Source: an uncultured Oscillibacter sp.
GTDB taxonomy: Bacteria > Bacillota > Clostridia > Oscillospirales > Oscillospiraceae
Assembly: GCA_934574045.1 (NCBI GenBank)
Contig: CAKTMK010000007.1
Coordinates: 1 to 64,000 of the forward strand
DNA: 64,000 nucleotides
Reading direction: 5' to 3'
Part shown: positions 32,464 to 41,808 of the stretch, in pieces
How positions within the stretch are numbered: position 1 is the stretch's first letter
Layout of the letters: every line of letters begins with the position of its first letter
The notes under the pieces: model-generated
The model's input: the letters and a program-made list of their open reading frames with translations, nothing else
Told to the model about the DNA's origin: nothing
Database searches by the model: none
Translations under genes and position numbers: made by a program

Positions 32464-32673
32464 TCACTTCTCTTTCTTCTTCAGCTTTTCACGGGTGCCG
32501 TCCGGCCGCTGGATATAGGTGTGATCCAGCTGGCCCTTCAGATTCCCCAGCACCGCGTCCACATACTCCCGGCGCAGGGCGGCGCGCTCCTGCTCCTCCC
32601 ACTCGGTCAGGCCCTCCGGTGAGCGGGCCTTGCGGCTCAGTTCGTTGATGCGCTCGATCTGCTTTTGATCCAT
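32464..32673 (-). CDS. DUF896 (YnzC-type) small protein
   Basis: 69 residues, highly charged. MDQKQIERINELSRKARSPEGLTEWEEQERAALRREYVDA is the DUF896 pattern, a two-helix hairpin whose Bacillus members are called YnzC and are linked to the SOS region or to no known role. GGAGG lies six bases before the ATG. It is the fourth gene of the operon ABC exporter - YlmH - DUF4177 - DUF896 - XpaC, and touches xpaC. Confidence 0.88.
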   Translation of the reverse strand: MDQKQIERINELSRKARSPEGLTEWEEQERAALRREYVDAVLGNLKGQLDHTYIQRPDGTREKLKKKEK

Positions 32674-32684
32674 GCCTGTCCTCC

Positions 32685-32900
32685 TCACTCGTCCGCGCGG
32701 CCGCGCTCAAACACCAGATCCATTTCCTCCACATGGCCTGTGGCTCGCTGTCTGGCGGGGAGCCAGCCCGCGTACCGCCAGCCCTCTGCGGCGCGGCGGA
32801 GGATGACCTCCCGCGCGGCCTCCATCTCAAAGCCCACGCCGCCGAAAAGGCTGTATCCCTCCGCCCCGGCGGCGATGCGCTCAAACTCATATTCCAGCAT
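32685..32900 (-). CDS. DUF4177 small protein
   Basis: 71 residues. The pattern MLEYEFERIAAG...EAAREVILRRAAEGWRYAGWLPARQ matches the small DUF4177 domain (YEFV...NEhaaeGWelv). The function is unknown. GGAGAA lies three or four bases before the ATG. It sits nine bases after the ylmH-like stop and 11 bases before DUF896, and must be co-transcribed. Confidence 0.78.
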   Translation of the reverse strand: MLEYEFERIAAGAEGYSLFGGVGFEMEAAREVILRRAAEGWRYAGWLPARQRATGHVEEMDLVFERGRADE

Positions 32901-32909
32901 TGCTTCTCC

Positions 32910-33707
32910 TTATCCGTACCGCTTGATGGTGATGGCGGTGCGGCCCTTTTTGCTCAGTCCGCCCACCGCCGTCAGCCTGAACTTTCCACAGCCCCGGGCG
33001 GAGACGGTGTCCCCCTCCTCCAGCAGCCGGTCCGGCTTGACGCACTCCATCCAGTTCACCTGCACCCGTCCGCTCTGGATCAGGGCCGCAGCCCTGCCCC
33101 GGGACAGCCGGAAGCCGCTGGCCGCCACGGCGTCCAGCCGCAGGCTCATCACCGTGTCCCGGACCTCCTGTCCGTCCTCCTGCGGAACAGTCAGCTCCTC
33201 TGTGCCGATCTCCCGGACCCGCAGATGGGCGCGGCCCGCCTGATCCCAGCTTTGCAGCAGGAACTGCGCCACGCTCTCCAGCACGATCAGGTCGCAGCGC
33301 TCCGGCCCCACCAGCAGATCGCCCAGCTTCTCCCGGGTGACGCCCATGCCCATCAGGCTGCCCAGAATGTCCCGGTGGGTCAGGCCGTATTCCGCCCGGT
33401 ACTCCGCCCGCAGGAACCGGAGCGGGCTTTGCCCCGCCGCGTCCTCCGGGTCCAGCCAGTCCGGCAGGAACAGCAGCACCGTGCGCTCCGCGCCGTCATA
33501 GCCGCCCAGCGCAGTATACTCCGTCTCTCCCGCCCCGGCAAGGCGCAGCATCGCCTCGGCGGCGGCGCGCTCCTGCGGGGAGAGAAAGTCCGTGGCCGCG
33601 GGGATGTTGCGCCCGCGCGCCTGCTCCCGCCGGTCCAGCACCCGGGCAAGGGTCAGCCGCTCCTCTCCCGTTCTGGCGGCCCGGTCCAGCAGCTTCGTCT
33701 TATCCAT
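32910..33707 (-). CDS. YlmH-like S4-domain RNA-binding protein
   Basis: 265 residues: an N-terminal alpha/beta part (LGGYDGAERTVLLFLPDW), the motif YGLTHRDILGSLMGMGVTREKLGDL, and a C-terminal S4 domain from about 185 (LRLDAVAASGFRLSRGRAAALIQSGRVQVNW). YlmH proteins bind ribosomal complexes and have a recent role in ribosome-associated quality control; in many Firmicutes the gene is in the division cluster with sepF, which is not the case here. The ATG at 33705-33707 overlaps the stop of the ABC exporter gene by eight bases, so they are translationally coupled. Confidence 0.88.
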   Translation of the reverse strand: MDKTKLLDRAARTGEERLTLARVLDRREQARGRNIPAATDFLSPQERAAAEAMLRLAGAGETEYTALGGYDGAERTVLLFLPDWLDPEDAAGQSPLRFLRAEYRAEYGLTHRDILGSLMGMGVTREKLGDLLVGPERCDLIVLESVAQFLLQSWDQAGRAHLRVREIGTEELTVPQEDGQEVRDTVMSLRLDAVAASGFRLSRGRAAALIQSGRVQVNWMECVKPDRLLEEGDTVSARGCGKFRLTAVGGLSKKGRTAITIKRYG

Positions 33708-35451
33708 GGTGCAGCTCCTGTGTGCGGTAGAGCGCCGCGTAGGCGCCGTTTTTCGCAAGAAGCGCCTCGTGCGGCCCCTCCTCCACGATCCGGCCGTTCT
33801 CCACCACCAGAATGCGGTCCGCGCCCCGGACCGTGGAGAGCCGGTGGGCGATGATGATGGTGGTCCGGTCCTTGGCCAGCCGGTCGAAGGCGGACTGGAT
33901 CTTCGCCTCGGTCACGCTGTCCAGCGCGGAGGTGGCCTCGTCCAGAATCAGCACCGGCGGGTCCTTGAGGAAGATGCGGGCGATGGAGATGCGCTGCTTC
34001 TGTCCGCCGGAGAGCAGCGTTCCCCGCTCGCCGACGTAAGTGTTGAAGCCCTCCGGCAGGGCGCAGATATCGTCGTAGATTTCGGCCTCCTTCGCCGCGC
34101 GGATCACGTCCTCCTCCGTGGCGTCGGGCCGGCCGTAGCGAATGTTTTCCAGAATACTGGCGGCGAACAGGAACACGTCCTGCTGCACCACGCCCACGTT
34201 GCGACGCAGCGAGCGCTGCGTCACCTGACGCACGTCCAGCCCGTCCAGCCGGACGCTGCCCTCCGTCGCGTCGTAAAACCGGGGAATGAGCTGGCAGAGG
34301 GTGGATTTTCCGCCGCCGGAGGGGCCGACCACCGCCACCGTCTCGCCGGGGCGGATGTGCAGGTCGATATCATGCAGCACCGGAAGATCGTCCCGGTAAG
34401 AAAAGCTGACGTGCTCCAGATCGATCCGCCCGGCCACCCGGGGCAGGTCCCGCGCGTCCGGCGCGTCCTGAAGCTCCGGCTCGATGCGCATCAGCTCCGC
34501 AAAGCGGCGCAGGCCCGCCGTTCCGTTGGCGAACAGCTCCATAAAGGTGGACAGCCGCCGGATGGGGTTGACGAACGCGGTGATATACAGGCTGAAGGTC
34601 ACAAGGTCGATCACGTTCATCCGCCCCTGCATGATGAGCCAGCCGCCCGCGGCGATCACCGCCGCCTGAAGCATACACAGGAAAAACTCCATGGCGGCGT
34701 TGAACCGGCCCATGGCCTTGTGGAACATCCGCCGGGAGGTCTTGAACGTCTCGTTGGAGCGGTCGAACTTGCGCAGCTCCGCCTGCTCGTTGGCAAAGGC
34801 CTTGGCCGTCCGGATGCCGGACAGGCCGGACTCGATATCCGCGTTGATGGAGGCGGTCTTGCGCTTGACTGCGTCGGACGCGGCGGACATGGACCGGCGG
34901 CAGGCCCACACCACCGCGAAAAACACCGGCAGGATCAGGGCGATCACCAGCGCCAGCCGCCACTGGATGGCGAACATCACGCACAGGGAGCCAACGATGG
35001 TCACGGCGGAGATGAACACGTCCTCCGGCCCGTGGTGGGCAAGCTCCGTGATGTCGAACAGGTCCGCCGTCAGGCGGCTCATGAGCTGGCCGGTGCGGTT
35101 GCGGTCGTAATAGCCGAAGCTCAGCTCCTGCATATGGTGGAACAGGTCGCGGCGGATGTCCGCTTCCACCAGAATGCCGAAGGTGTGGCCGTAATAGCAG
35201 ATGATATAGCTCAGCCCCGCCCGCAGCGCGAACGCCGCCGCCACGACGCCCATCACGGCGAAAAACGTCTGCCACGCCTTTTCCGGCAGCAGCGTGTACA
35301 TACACCACCGGGAAATGAACGGAAACGCCAGATCGATCAGGGACATGACCAGCGCGCAGGCCATGTCCAGAAAGAAAAGGCGGCGGTGGGGCTTGAAATA
35401 ACTGACAAAGATCTGGAGCAGCGATCTGCTCTGAAATTCTCGGGTGGTCAT
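33700..35451 (-). CDS. ABC exporter, fused membrane and ATPase domains
   Basis: 583-residue type IV ABC half-transporter. Six membrane helices (about 20-310) form the exporter domain; the nucleotide domain has Walker A GPSGGGKSTLC near 378, signature LLSGGQKQRIS near 480, Walker B PVLILDEATSALD and the switch IIAHRLSTV. It should act as a homodimer, because no second half-transporter lies beside it; lipid, peptide or drug export are all possible. AGGAG lies six bases before the ATG. It is the first gene of the operon leading to xpaC. Confidence 0.93.
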   Translation of the reverse strand: MTTREFQSRSLLQIFVSYFKPHRRLFFLDMACALVMSLIDLAFPFISRWCMYTLLPEKAWQTFFAVMGVVAAAFALRAGLSYIICYYGHTFGILVEADIRRDLFHHMQELSFGYYDRNRTGQLMSRLTADLFDITELAHHGPEDVFISAVTIVGSLCVMFAIQWRLALVIALILPVFFAVVWACRRSMSAASDAVKRKTASINADIESGLSGIRTAKAFANEQAELRKFDRSNETFKTSRRMFHKAMGRFNAAMEFFLCMLQAAVIAAGGWLIMQGRMNVIDLVTFSLYITAFVNPIRRLSTFMELFANGTAGLRRFAELMRIEPELQDAPDARDLPRVAGRIDLEHVSFSYRDDLPVLHDIDLHIRPGETVAVVGPSGGGKSTLCQLIPRFYDATEGSVRLDGLDVRQVTQRSLRRNVGVVQQDVFLFAASILENIRYGRPDATEEDVIRAAKEAEIYDDICALPEGFNTYVGERGTLLSGGQKQRISIARIFLKDPPVLILDEATSALDSVTEAKIQSAFDRLAKDRTTIIIAHRLSTVRGADRILVVENGRIVEEGPHEALLAKNGAYAALYRTQELHHG

Positions 35452-35555
35452 GATTCGCTCCTGTCTGCGTTGTCCGCCGCAGCCGCGGCGGCGTATCGTT
35501 TATTATAGCACGTCCCGTCTCCGGGCGCAACCGGAGTCCCCGGCCCGCCGAAGCC

Positions 35556-35921
35556 TTAGAACAGCGTGCCCCGCTGGGTGAAATAGACCCACAGGCCCAG
35601 CGCCGCCGCTGCCTGCACCAGCAGGATGGCCGGGATGCCGAAGCGGAAGGAATTGTGCCGGGTCTTGTGGTGAAAGGCGCGCATCCCCAAAAGCGCGCCC
35701 ACGCTGCCGCCCAGCGCGGCCAGAAGAAACAGCGTCTTTTCCGGCACGCGGCGGACGCGCTCGTCCCGCTCCTTCCGTCTGGCCTTCCACTTGTCAAGGC
35801 CGAAGGCGAGGAACGCGGCAAGGTTGATAAGCGCCAGCCACCATATCAGCAGCGCCCACGGATCTCCGATCACGGTAATGGCCGTCACGCTGGTCCCGTC
35901 CGGGGTAAAAAACGGCTTCAA
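35556..35921 (-). CDS. DUF1294 membrane protein
   Basis: 121 residues, three hydrophobic helices. After a short N-terminus the DUF1294 core is clear: LINLAAFLAFGLDKWKARR, RVPEKTLFLLAALGGSVGALLGM and FHHKTRHNSFRFGIPAILLVQ. The function is unknown. The start is a TTG at 35919-35921 with AAAGGAG nine bases upstream; a nearby ATG is out of frame. It stands alone between psuG's terminator and the ABC exporter. Confidence 0.85.
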   Translation of the reverse strand: MKPFFTPDGTSVTAITVIGDPWALLIWWLALINLAAFLAFGLDKWKARRKERDERVRRVPEKTLFLLAALGGSVGALLGMRAFHHKTRHNSFRFGIPAILLVQAAAALGLWVYFTQRGTLF

Positions 35922-35943
35922 GCAGCATTGCTCCTTTCAGAAT

Positions 35944-35979
35944 GAAAAAAGGACTGGCCGGGCGGTCCCGGCCAGTCCA
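35944..35979 (-). terminator. Intrinsic terminator after psuG
   Basis: Minus strand GGACTGGCCGGG pairs with CCCGGCCAGTCC and is followed by TTTTTT (35950-35945). Confidence 0.88.
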
Positions 35980-35993
35980 TCTTAGCAGAATGC

Positions 35994-36920
<927 letters not shown>

Positions 36921-37004
36921 GATGATTCCTCCATACATATTTCATATTTGTCTGATGGTTCATATTGAAACTGTTTTCGTGCGGCCTGACGATCCCGGCA
37001 GGCG

Positions 37005-38087
37005 TCAGCTCTCCCGCACCCTGCGCAGCAGCTCACCGGCGTCCATGGCGGGGTTGATGGTCTCGCCGCTCTCCATGGCGATGGACGACGCGGCCAGTCC
37101 CAGCCGGGCGGTGTGCTCCAGATCCGTCCCCTGAAGATAGGCCCACGTGATGGCCGCCATAAACGCGTCGCCGCAGCCGGTGGTATTGACCATCTTCCCG
37201 GGGATCACCGGGAGCTGGACGCTGCGCTCGTGATCGGCGGCGAACACGCCGTCCGCCCCCAGCGAGATGAAAACCCGGCGCAATCCCGTATCCAGCAGCG
37301 TCTGCGCGGCGCGGCGCAGGCTCTCCCCGTCCGTGATCTTCACGCCGGAGAGCAGCTCCGCCTCGATGCGGTTGGGCTTGAGCGTGTGGAGCTTTCCCAG
37401 AATGGGGCGGATCTTTTCGGCCTTGGCCGTGGACACCGGGTCGCAGAAGATGGGCGCGGCGCAGTGCTCCGCCAGATAGGCCAGCGTCTCCGCCGGGGGA
37501 TTCGTGTCCGCCACCACCACCTGCGCGCCGTCCAGCAGCTTCTGCCGCTGAGCGAGGAACTGGGGCGTGAGCCGCCGGTAAATGTCCATGTCACTCACGG
37601 CCAGCGACATATCGCCGCCCTCGTCCGTGATGAAAAGATACGTGGACGTGCGCTCCCCGGCGAGAAACGGGGACTGGGAGATGTCGATGCCCAGTTCGCC
37701 GCAGCTGGCGGCGATCTTCTGGGCGTTCATGTCGTCGCCGAACACGGTGGCCAGCCGCACGTCCACTCCCAGCAGCGCCATGTTGTGAGCGATGTTGCGC
37801 CCCACGCCGCCAAGGCTCATGCGCACCCGGCCGGGGTTGGAGTCCCGCGCCACCGGCTTTTCCGCCGGCCAGCCGCCGATGTCCATGTTTACGCCGCCGA
37901 CCACCGCCGCATACGGCGCGGTGCGGACGATGTATCCCCGCCCGGCGATGCAGCCCTTTTTCATCAGGTTCGAGATGTGGACCGCCACGCTGGAGCGGGT
38001 GATGCCCGCCTTCTCCGCCAGCTCCTGCTGGGAGATGAGGGGATCTTCCTCGATCCAGTTGAGAAGCTGCCGCTCACGCTGCGTCAT
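37005..38087 (-). CDS. psuK: Pseudouridine kinase (PfkB family) with N-terminal winged helix
   Basis: 360 residues. Residues 1-55 are a winged helix-turn-helix (QQELAEKAGITRSSVAVHISNLMKKG); residues 60-360 are a PfkB kinase with GGVNMDIGG, SLGGVGRNIAHNMALLG and the active-site NTTGCGDAFMAAIT near 305. It phosphorylates pseudouridine at O5' to feed PsuG. The attached DNA-binding domain suggests that the kinase also regulates, possibly its own operon; this fusion is known in related PfkB proteins (YeiC/YdjH neighbours) but the sensing role is inferred. AGGAGG lies seven bases before the ATG. Confidence 0.9.
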   Translation of the reverse strand: MTQRERQLLNWIEEDPLISQQELAEKAGITRSSVAVHISNLMKKGCIAGRGYIVRTAPYAAVVGGVNMDIGGWPAEKPVARDSNPGRVRMSLGGVGRNIAHNMALLGVDVRLATVFGDDMNAQKIAASCGELGIDISQSPFLAGERTSTYLFITDEGGDMSLAVSDMDIYRRLTPQFLAQRQKLLDGAQVVVADTNPPAETLAYLAEHCAAPIFCDPVSTAKAEKIRPILGKLHTLKPNRIEAELLSGVKITDGESLRRAAQTLLDTGLRRVFISLGADGVFAADHERSVQLPVIPGKMVNTTGCGDAFMAAITWAYLQGTDLEHTARLGLAASSIAMESGETINPAMDAGELLRRVRES

Positions 38088-38131
38088 GGGACCGCCTCCT
38101 AAACATCTTGTTTGTTTCTAATCACACGCTT

Positions 38132-38161
38132 AGAATACAACATCCCCCGCCCGTTTGTCAA
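38132..38161 (-). promoter_or_regulatory. Sigma-A promoter of psuK-psuG
   Basis: Minus strand TTGACA (38161-38156), 18-base spacer, TATTCT (38137-38132), about 45 bases before psuK. Confidence 0.65.
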
Positions 38162-38295
38162 CGGGAAACCGCAAGTTTTTTTACGGAGCCGACCGGCCCG
38201 CCCCGAGGTGAAATTTTTTCAGACAGCCCCGCCGCCGGCCAGCCAGGGCAAGCGCGTCTGACGGTGCGTTTTCCGGTGCTTTTCATCCTTTTGCC

Positions 38296-38324
38296 TTGGC
38301 GGGCGGCGCGTTCTGTGCTACAAT
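38296..38324 (+). promoter_or_regulatory. Sigma-A promoter of the glycerate kinase gene
   Basis: TTGGCG (38296-38301), 17-base spacer, TACAAT (38319-38324). Divergent from the psuK promoter 135 bases away. Confidence 0.6.
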
Positions 38325-38379
38325 GTCCCCATCAGAGCGCCGGGGCGGGCGCACGCCAGCTTGTCGGGAGGGCCGCATC

Positions 38380-39516
38380 ATGAAAAAGCTCATCATTGCG
38401 CCGGATTCCTTTAAGGGGACCATGACCTCACAGGAGGTCTGCGCCCTGCTGGCCGGGGCGGCCCGCCGCGTCTTTCCAGAGGCGGAGACGGTCTGCATCC
38501 CGGTGGCGGACGGCGGCGAGGGGAGCGCCGCCGCCTTTCTGGCGGCGGCAGGAGGCCGGTGGGTCCCCATGGACTGCACCGGCCCCAACGGCCGCACGGT
38601 CTCCGCGGGATACGCCCTGCTGCCGGACGGGACGGCGGTGGTGGAGCTGGCCGCGGCGGCGGGCTTCGCGCTGGCGGGCCCCCGGGACCCGGAGCAGACC
38701 ACCACCTTCGGCGTGGGAGAGCTGCTGCGGACCGCGGCGGAGCGGGGCGCGGCGCGGATCGTCGCCTGCCTTGGCGGCAGCGCCACCAACGACGGCGGCT
38801 GCGGAGCCGCCGCCGCCTGCGGCGTCCGGTTTTACGGGCAGGACGGCTCCGCCTTCGTCCCCACGGGGAAAACGCTGGGCAGCATCCATCGGATCGACTG
38901 CTCCGGCCTTGTCCCGGCGCTGCAGCGGATACCCATCGTCACCATGTGCGACGTGGACAACCCCCTCTGCGGCCCGACGGGAGCCGCAGCGGTGTTCGGC
39001 CCCCAGAAGGGCGCGGACCCGGCCATGGTGGAGCGGCTGGACGCGGGGCTGGCCCACCTTGCGGAGCTTTGGGTGCGGGACTGCGGCACGGACACGCGGG
39101 CGCTCCCCGGCGGCGGCGCGGCAGGCGGAATGGGGGCCGGGATGGCCGTCTTTTTCAGCAGCCGCCTGCAAAAGGGCATCGAAACAGTGCTGGACGCCGC
39201 GGGTTTTTCGGAAAAGCTGGACGGCGCGGATCTGATCCTCACCGGCGAGGGCCGGCTGGACGGCCAGAGCCTGCGGGGCAAGGTGATCTCCGGCGTGGCG
39301 GCCCGGGCGCGTGGCGTGCCGGTGGTGGCCGTCGTCGGCGATGTGGGCGAGGGCGCGGAAGGCATTTACGATCTGGGCGTCACCGCCGTCTTTTCCATCA
39401 ACCGCACCGCCGTTCCCTTTGAGACGGCCCGGCTGCGCAGCCGGGCAGACCTTGCCGCCGCGGCGGAGGATATCCTGCGCCTGTGCCGCGCTCTTGAAAT
39501 CCGAAACAGCCTGTGA
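38380..39516 (+). CDS. glxK: Glycerate kinase (GlxK/GarK family)
   Basis: 378-residue glycerate kinase type 1, which phosphorylates D-glycerate with ATP. The family start KLIIAPDSFKGTMTSQEVC, VADGGEGSAAAF, LGGSATNDGGCGAAAACG (near 128-145) and LTGEGRLDGQSLRGKV (near 288-303) are all present. Whether it gives the 2- or 3-phosphate cannot be read. GGAGG lies eight bases before the ATG. Gene length and spacing suggest co-transcription with the DegV gene 74 bases downstream. No glyoxylate or tartrate genes are near. Confidence 0.93.
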   Translation: MKKLIIAPDSFKGTMTSQEVCALLAGAARRVFPEAETVCIPVADGGEGSAAAFLAAAGGRWVPMDCTGPNGRTVSAGYALLPDGTAVVELAAAAGFALAGPRDPEQTTTFGVGELLRTAAERGAARIVACLGGSATNDGGCGAAAACGVRFYGQDGSAFVPTGKTLGSIHRIDCSGLVPALQRIPIVTMCDVDNPLCGPTGAAAVFGPQKGADPAMVERLDAGLAHLAELWVRDCGTDTRALPGGGAAGGMGAGMAVFFSSRLQKGIETVLDAAGFSEKLDGADLILTGEGRLDGQSLRGKVISGVAARARGVPVVAVVGDVGEGAEGIYDLGVTAVFSINRTAVPFETARLRSRADLAAAAEDILRLCRALEIRNSL

Positions 39517-39590
39517 TAGAATCAACTCAAAACCCGTGGCACGAGCCGCGGCACACGAGAGTAAACTCACGAAAAGGAGCAGACGCGCGC

Positions 39591-40433
39591 ATGATAAAGA
39601 TCACTACGGACAGCACCTGCGACCTGCCGGAAGCGCTGTTGCGCGAATTCGACATCACGGTCCTGCCGCTGGGCATCGTCAAGGGCGAGGGCCTGTTCCG
39701 GGACGGCGTGGACATCCATCCGGCGGACATCGCCGCCCATGTGGACGCCGGCGGAGCCATCACCACCACCAACGCCGTGAACACGGCGGACTATCTGGAC
39801 TGCTTCAGCCGTCTCTTAAAGACCTGCGACGCGGTGATCCACGTCAACCTCGGCTCGAAGATCTCCAGCTGCCATCAGAACGCCCGCATCGCGGCGGCGG
39901 AGCTTTCCAACGTCTATGTGGCGGACTCGGACAACATCACCGTCGGCATGGGCGAGCTGGTCCTGCGGGCGGCGCGGGCCGCCCGGGCCGGACACACGCC
40001 GGAGGAGATCCTTGCCGAGCTGGAGGATCTGCGCCGCCGGATGGAGGTCAGCTTCGTGCTGGACCGGCTGGACTATATGAAGCGGGGCGGGCGGTGCAGC
40101 GCCGTCACCGCCATCGGCGCCAACCTGCTCAAGCTCCACCCCTGCATCGAGGTGGTGGACGGGAAGCTGGCCGTGACGAAAAAGTACCGCGGCTCCATGG
40201 AGCGGGTGGTGTCGGACTATCTCCACGACCGGCTGGACGGCCGGGACGACATCGACACGGAGCGCATCTGGCTGGTGGACAGCGCCTTCGGCCCCGAGCT
40301 TGCGGACGCGGCCCGGGCCGTGCTTCAGGCGGACGGCCGGTTCGGCGAGATTCTAGAGAGCAAGGCCGGATGCACGATCTTCTCCCACTGCGGACCGAAC
40401 ACGGTGGGCCTTGCCATCCTGCGCAGGCAGTGA
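39591..40433 (+). CDS. DegV family fatty-acid-binding protein
   Basis: 280 residues. DegV/FakB proteins bind a fatty acid and present it to the kinase FakA. The start MIKITTDSTCDLPEALL, a lipid-binding loop GGAITTTNAVNTADYLDCF, VNLGSKISSCHQNARIAA, and the C-terminal FSHCGPNTVGLAIL are visible. The head-group residues usually written TSQPS and SSGLSGTYQSA are altered here (TTNAVN, SSCHQNA), so ligand preference may differ. The ATG at 39591 has AAAAGGAG upstream at about ten bases; the longer frame has no site. No fakA is nearby. Confidence 0.87.
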   Translation: MIKITTDSTCDLPEALLREFDITVLPLGIVKGEGLFRDGVDIHPADIAAHVDAGGAITTTNAVNTADYLDCFSRLLKTCDAVIHVNLGSKISSCHQNARIAAAELSNVYVADSDNITVGMGELVLRAARAARAGHTPEEILAELEDLRRRMEVSFVLDRLDYMKRGGRCSAVTAIGANLLKLHPCIEVVDGKLAVTKKYRGSMERVVSDYLHDRLDGRDDIDTERIWLVDSAFGPELADAARAVLQADGRFGEILESKAGCTIFSHCGPNTVGLAILRRQ

Positions 40434-40455
40434 GCGCGACATCTTCCCAAAACAA

Positions 40456-40491
40456 GACCGCCGCAGGCAGATGCCTGCGGCGGTTTTTTCC
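40456..40491. terminator. Intrinsic terminator between degV and the GGDEF gene
   Basis: CCGCCGCAGGCA (40458-40469), loop GA, TGCCTGCGGCGG (40472-40483), then TTTTTT for the plus strand. The minus strand has only TCTTG. Confidence 0.9.
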
Positions 40492-40514
40492 AAATTAGCC
40501 GGAGCGCCGGGCGC

Positions 40515-41603
40515 TCACTCCATGATGCAGTTCTTGCCCTCCTGCTTGCCCTTGTAGAGCAGGCGGTCCGCCTCGCTCATCAGCTCCTGCGCCGACTGGC
40601 CCAGCCCGTGCTGCGCGAGACCGAAGGTCAGCGTCACCTCCCGGAAGAAGGGCGGGCGGCCCTGCGCGGTCAGCGCGTGCAGCTCCCGGCGGATGCTCTG
40701 GAGCACCTCCCGGGCCGTGTCCGACGAGGCGTTGAAAAAGGTAATGACGATCTCCTCTCCGCCCCAGCGGCACACGCTGTCCGTCTCCCGGACGCAGGTG
40801 CGGATGCAGTCCGCCACGGAAATGAGCACAAGGTCGCCGTGTCCGTGGCCGTACTGGTCGTTGAACTGCTTGAAATTGTCGATATCCGCCATGGCGACGC
40901 AGAACGTGGAGCCGTCCTCGTCCGCCGTGCGGCACAGGTCCTCCAGCTGATCGTAAAAATTCAGCCGGTTTTGAAGCCCCGTCAGCGGGTCGTGGCTCGC
41001 GATGTATTCCAGATTCTGGTTTGCGTTCTCCAGATCCTGATTCCGCCGCCGCAGCGTCTGGCTGGCCAGATACACGGACATGGTGGTGGTGAACACGCAG
41101 ATCGCCATATTCATGCCGAACATGATGAACAGCGCCGGCTCGTCCGGCGGCGGGAAGCCGGGGATCTGCAGCGGCAGATACCGGCGCAGGCACACCAGCA
41201 CCGTCAGGATCCCCACCGTGGGCGCCTGGATCGCGCCGATGGGGCAGCCCGGGGCCGCGTCGCTCAGGTAGGAGCTCATGACCAGAAGGCAGATGAAATA
41301 GAAGTAAAAGCCGCTGTCCAGTCCCGTCAGCAACGTGGCGATCAGGGCGAACAGAATCACCTCAAACTCCGCCAGCGCCACCGCCATCACCCGCTGCCGC
41401 TTCTCCAGCCACAGGAAAAAGGTGTACAGCAGGCAGCTGACCACGTTCTGCCACACCAGCGGAAAATACCCCAGCAGCAGACAGACGAAAATCTCGGCAA
41501 AGTGCATCAGCAGCGCCGTGAACAGGAAGTACCGCGCGCTGCTGCGCAGCCATTTATTTGTAAATTGGCGGAAGAACGACATCTCCGCAGCGCTCTCGAA
41601 CAT
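40515..41603 (-). CDS. Membrane-bound diguanylate cyclase (GGDEF domain)
   Basis: 362 residues. Six or so hydrophobic helices (about 20-190) form an integral membrane sensor; a short coiled segment (LRRRNQDLENANQNLEYIA) leads to a GGDEF domain at 205-362. The active site reads WGGEEI near residue 280, a functional variant, and an RxxD inhibitory site (RETD) stands five residues before it, so product inhibition is expected. SHDPLTGLQNR and MADIDNFKQFND are conserved. It should make c-di-GMP. AAAGGAG lies seven bases before the ATG; the upstream frame is not used. No PilZ or EAL partner is in the window. Confidence 0.9.
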   Translation of the reverse strand: MFESAAEMSFFRQFTNKWLRSSARYFLFTALLMHFAEIFVCLLLGYFPLVWQNVVSCLLYTFFLWLEKRQRVMAVALAEFEVILFALIATLLTGLDSGFYFYFICLLVMSSYLSDAAPGCPIGAIQAPTVGILTVLVCLRRYLPLQIPGFPPPDEPALFIMFGMNMAICVFTTTMSVYLASQTLRRRNQDLENANQNLEYIASHDPLTGLQNRLNFYDQLEDLCRTADEDGSTFCVAMADIDNFKQFNDQYGHGHGDLVLISVADCIRTCVRETDSVCRWGGEEIVITFFNASSDTAREVLQSIRRELHALTAQGRPPFFREVTLTFGLAQHGLGQSAQELMSEADRLLYKGKQEGKNCIME

Positions 41604-41808
41604 CTGGCGGCTCCTTTCCCGCCGGCACGCCGGAAAAACGGGGGCGCGCCGCCGTTTCCCTGCCGATAGCCGATGCCAGTAGTTTCCGGGCGCCGTCCGC
41701 GCCCCGCGCCGCCCGCGCGGCAACGCCGAAAGCTCCCCGGCACAATGCCACCTGTGCGGGGATACTCTCAGCCATTATATAGTAATATAGCACAAAGAAA
41801 CCGAAAAT

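Noticed and set aside
41604..41808. Possible c-di-GMP or TPP riboswitch upstream of the diguanylate cyclase (CTGAGAG and a CCCCGCACA hairpin)
   Set aside because: The remaining conserved words of either class are missing; only a GC hairpin is left.
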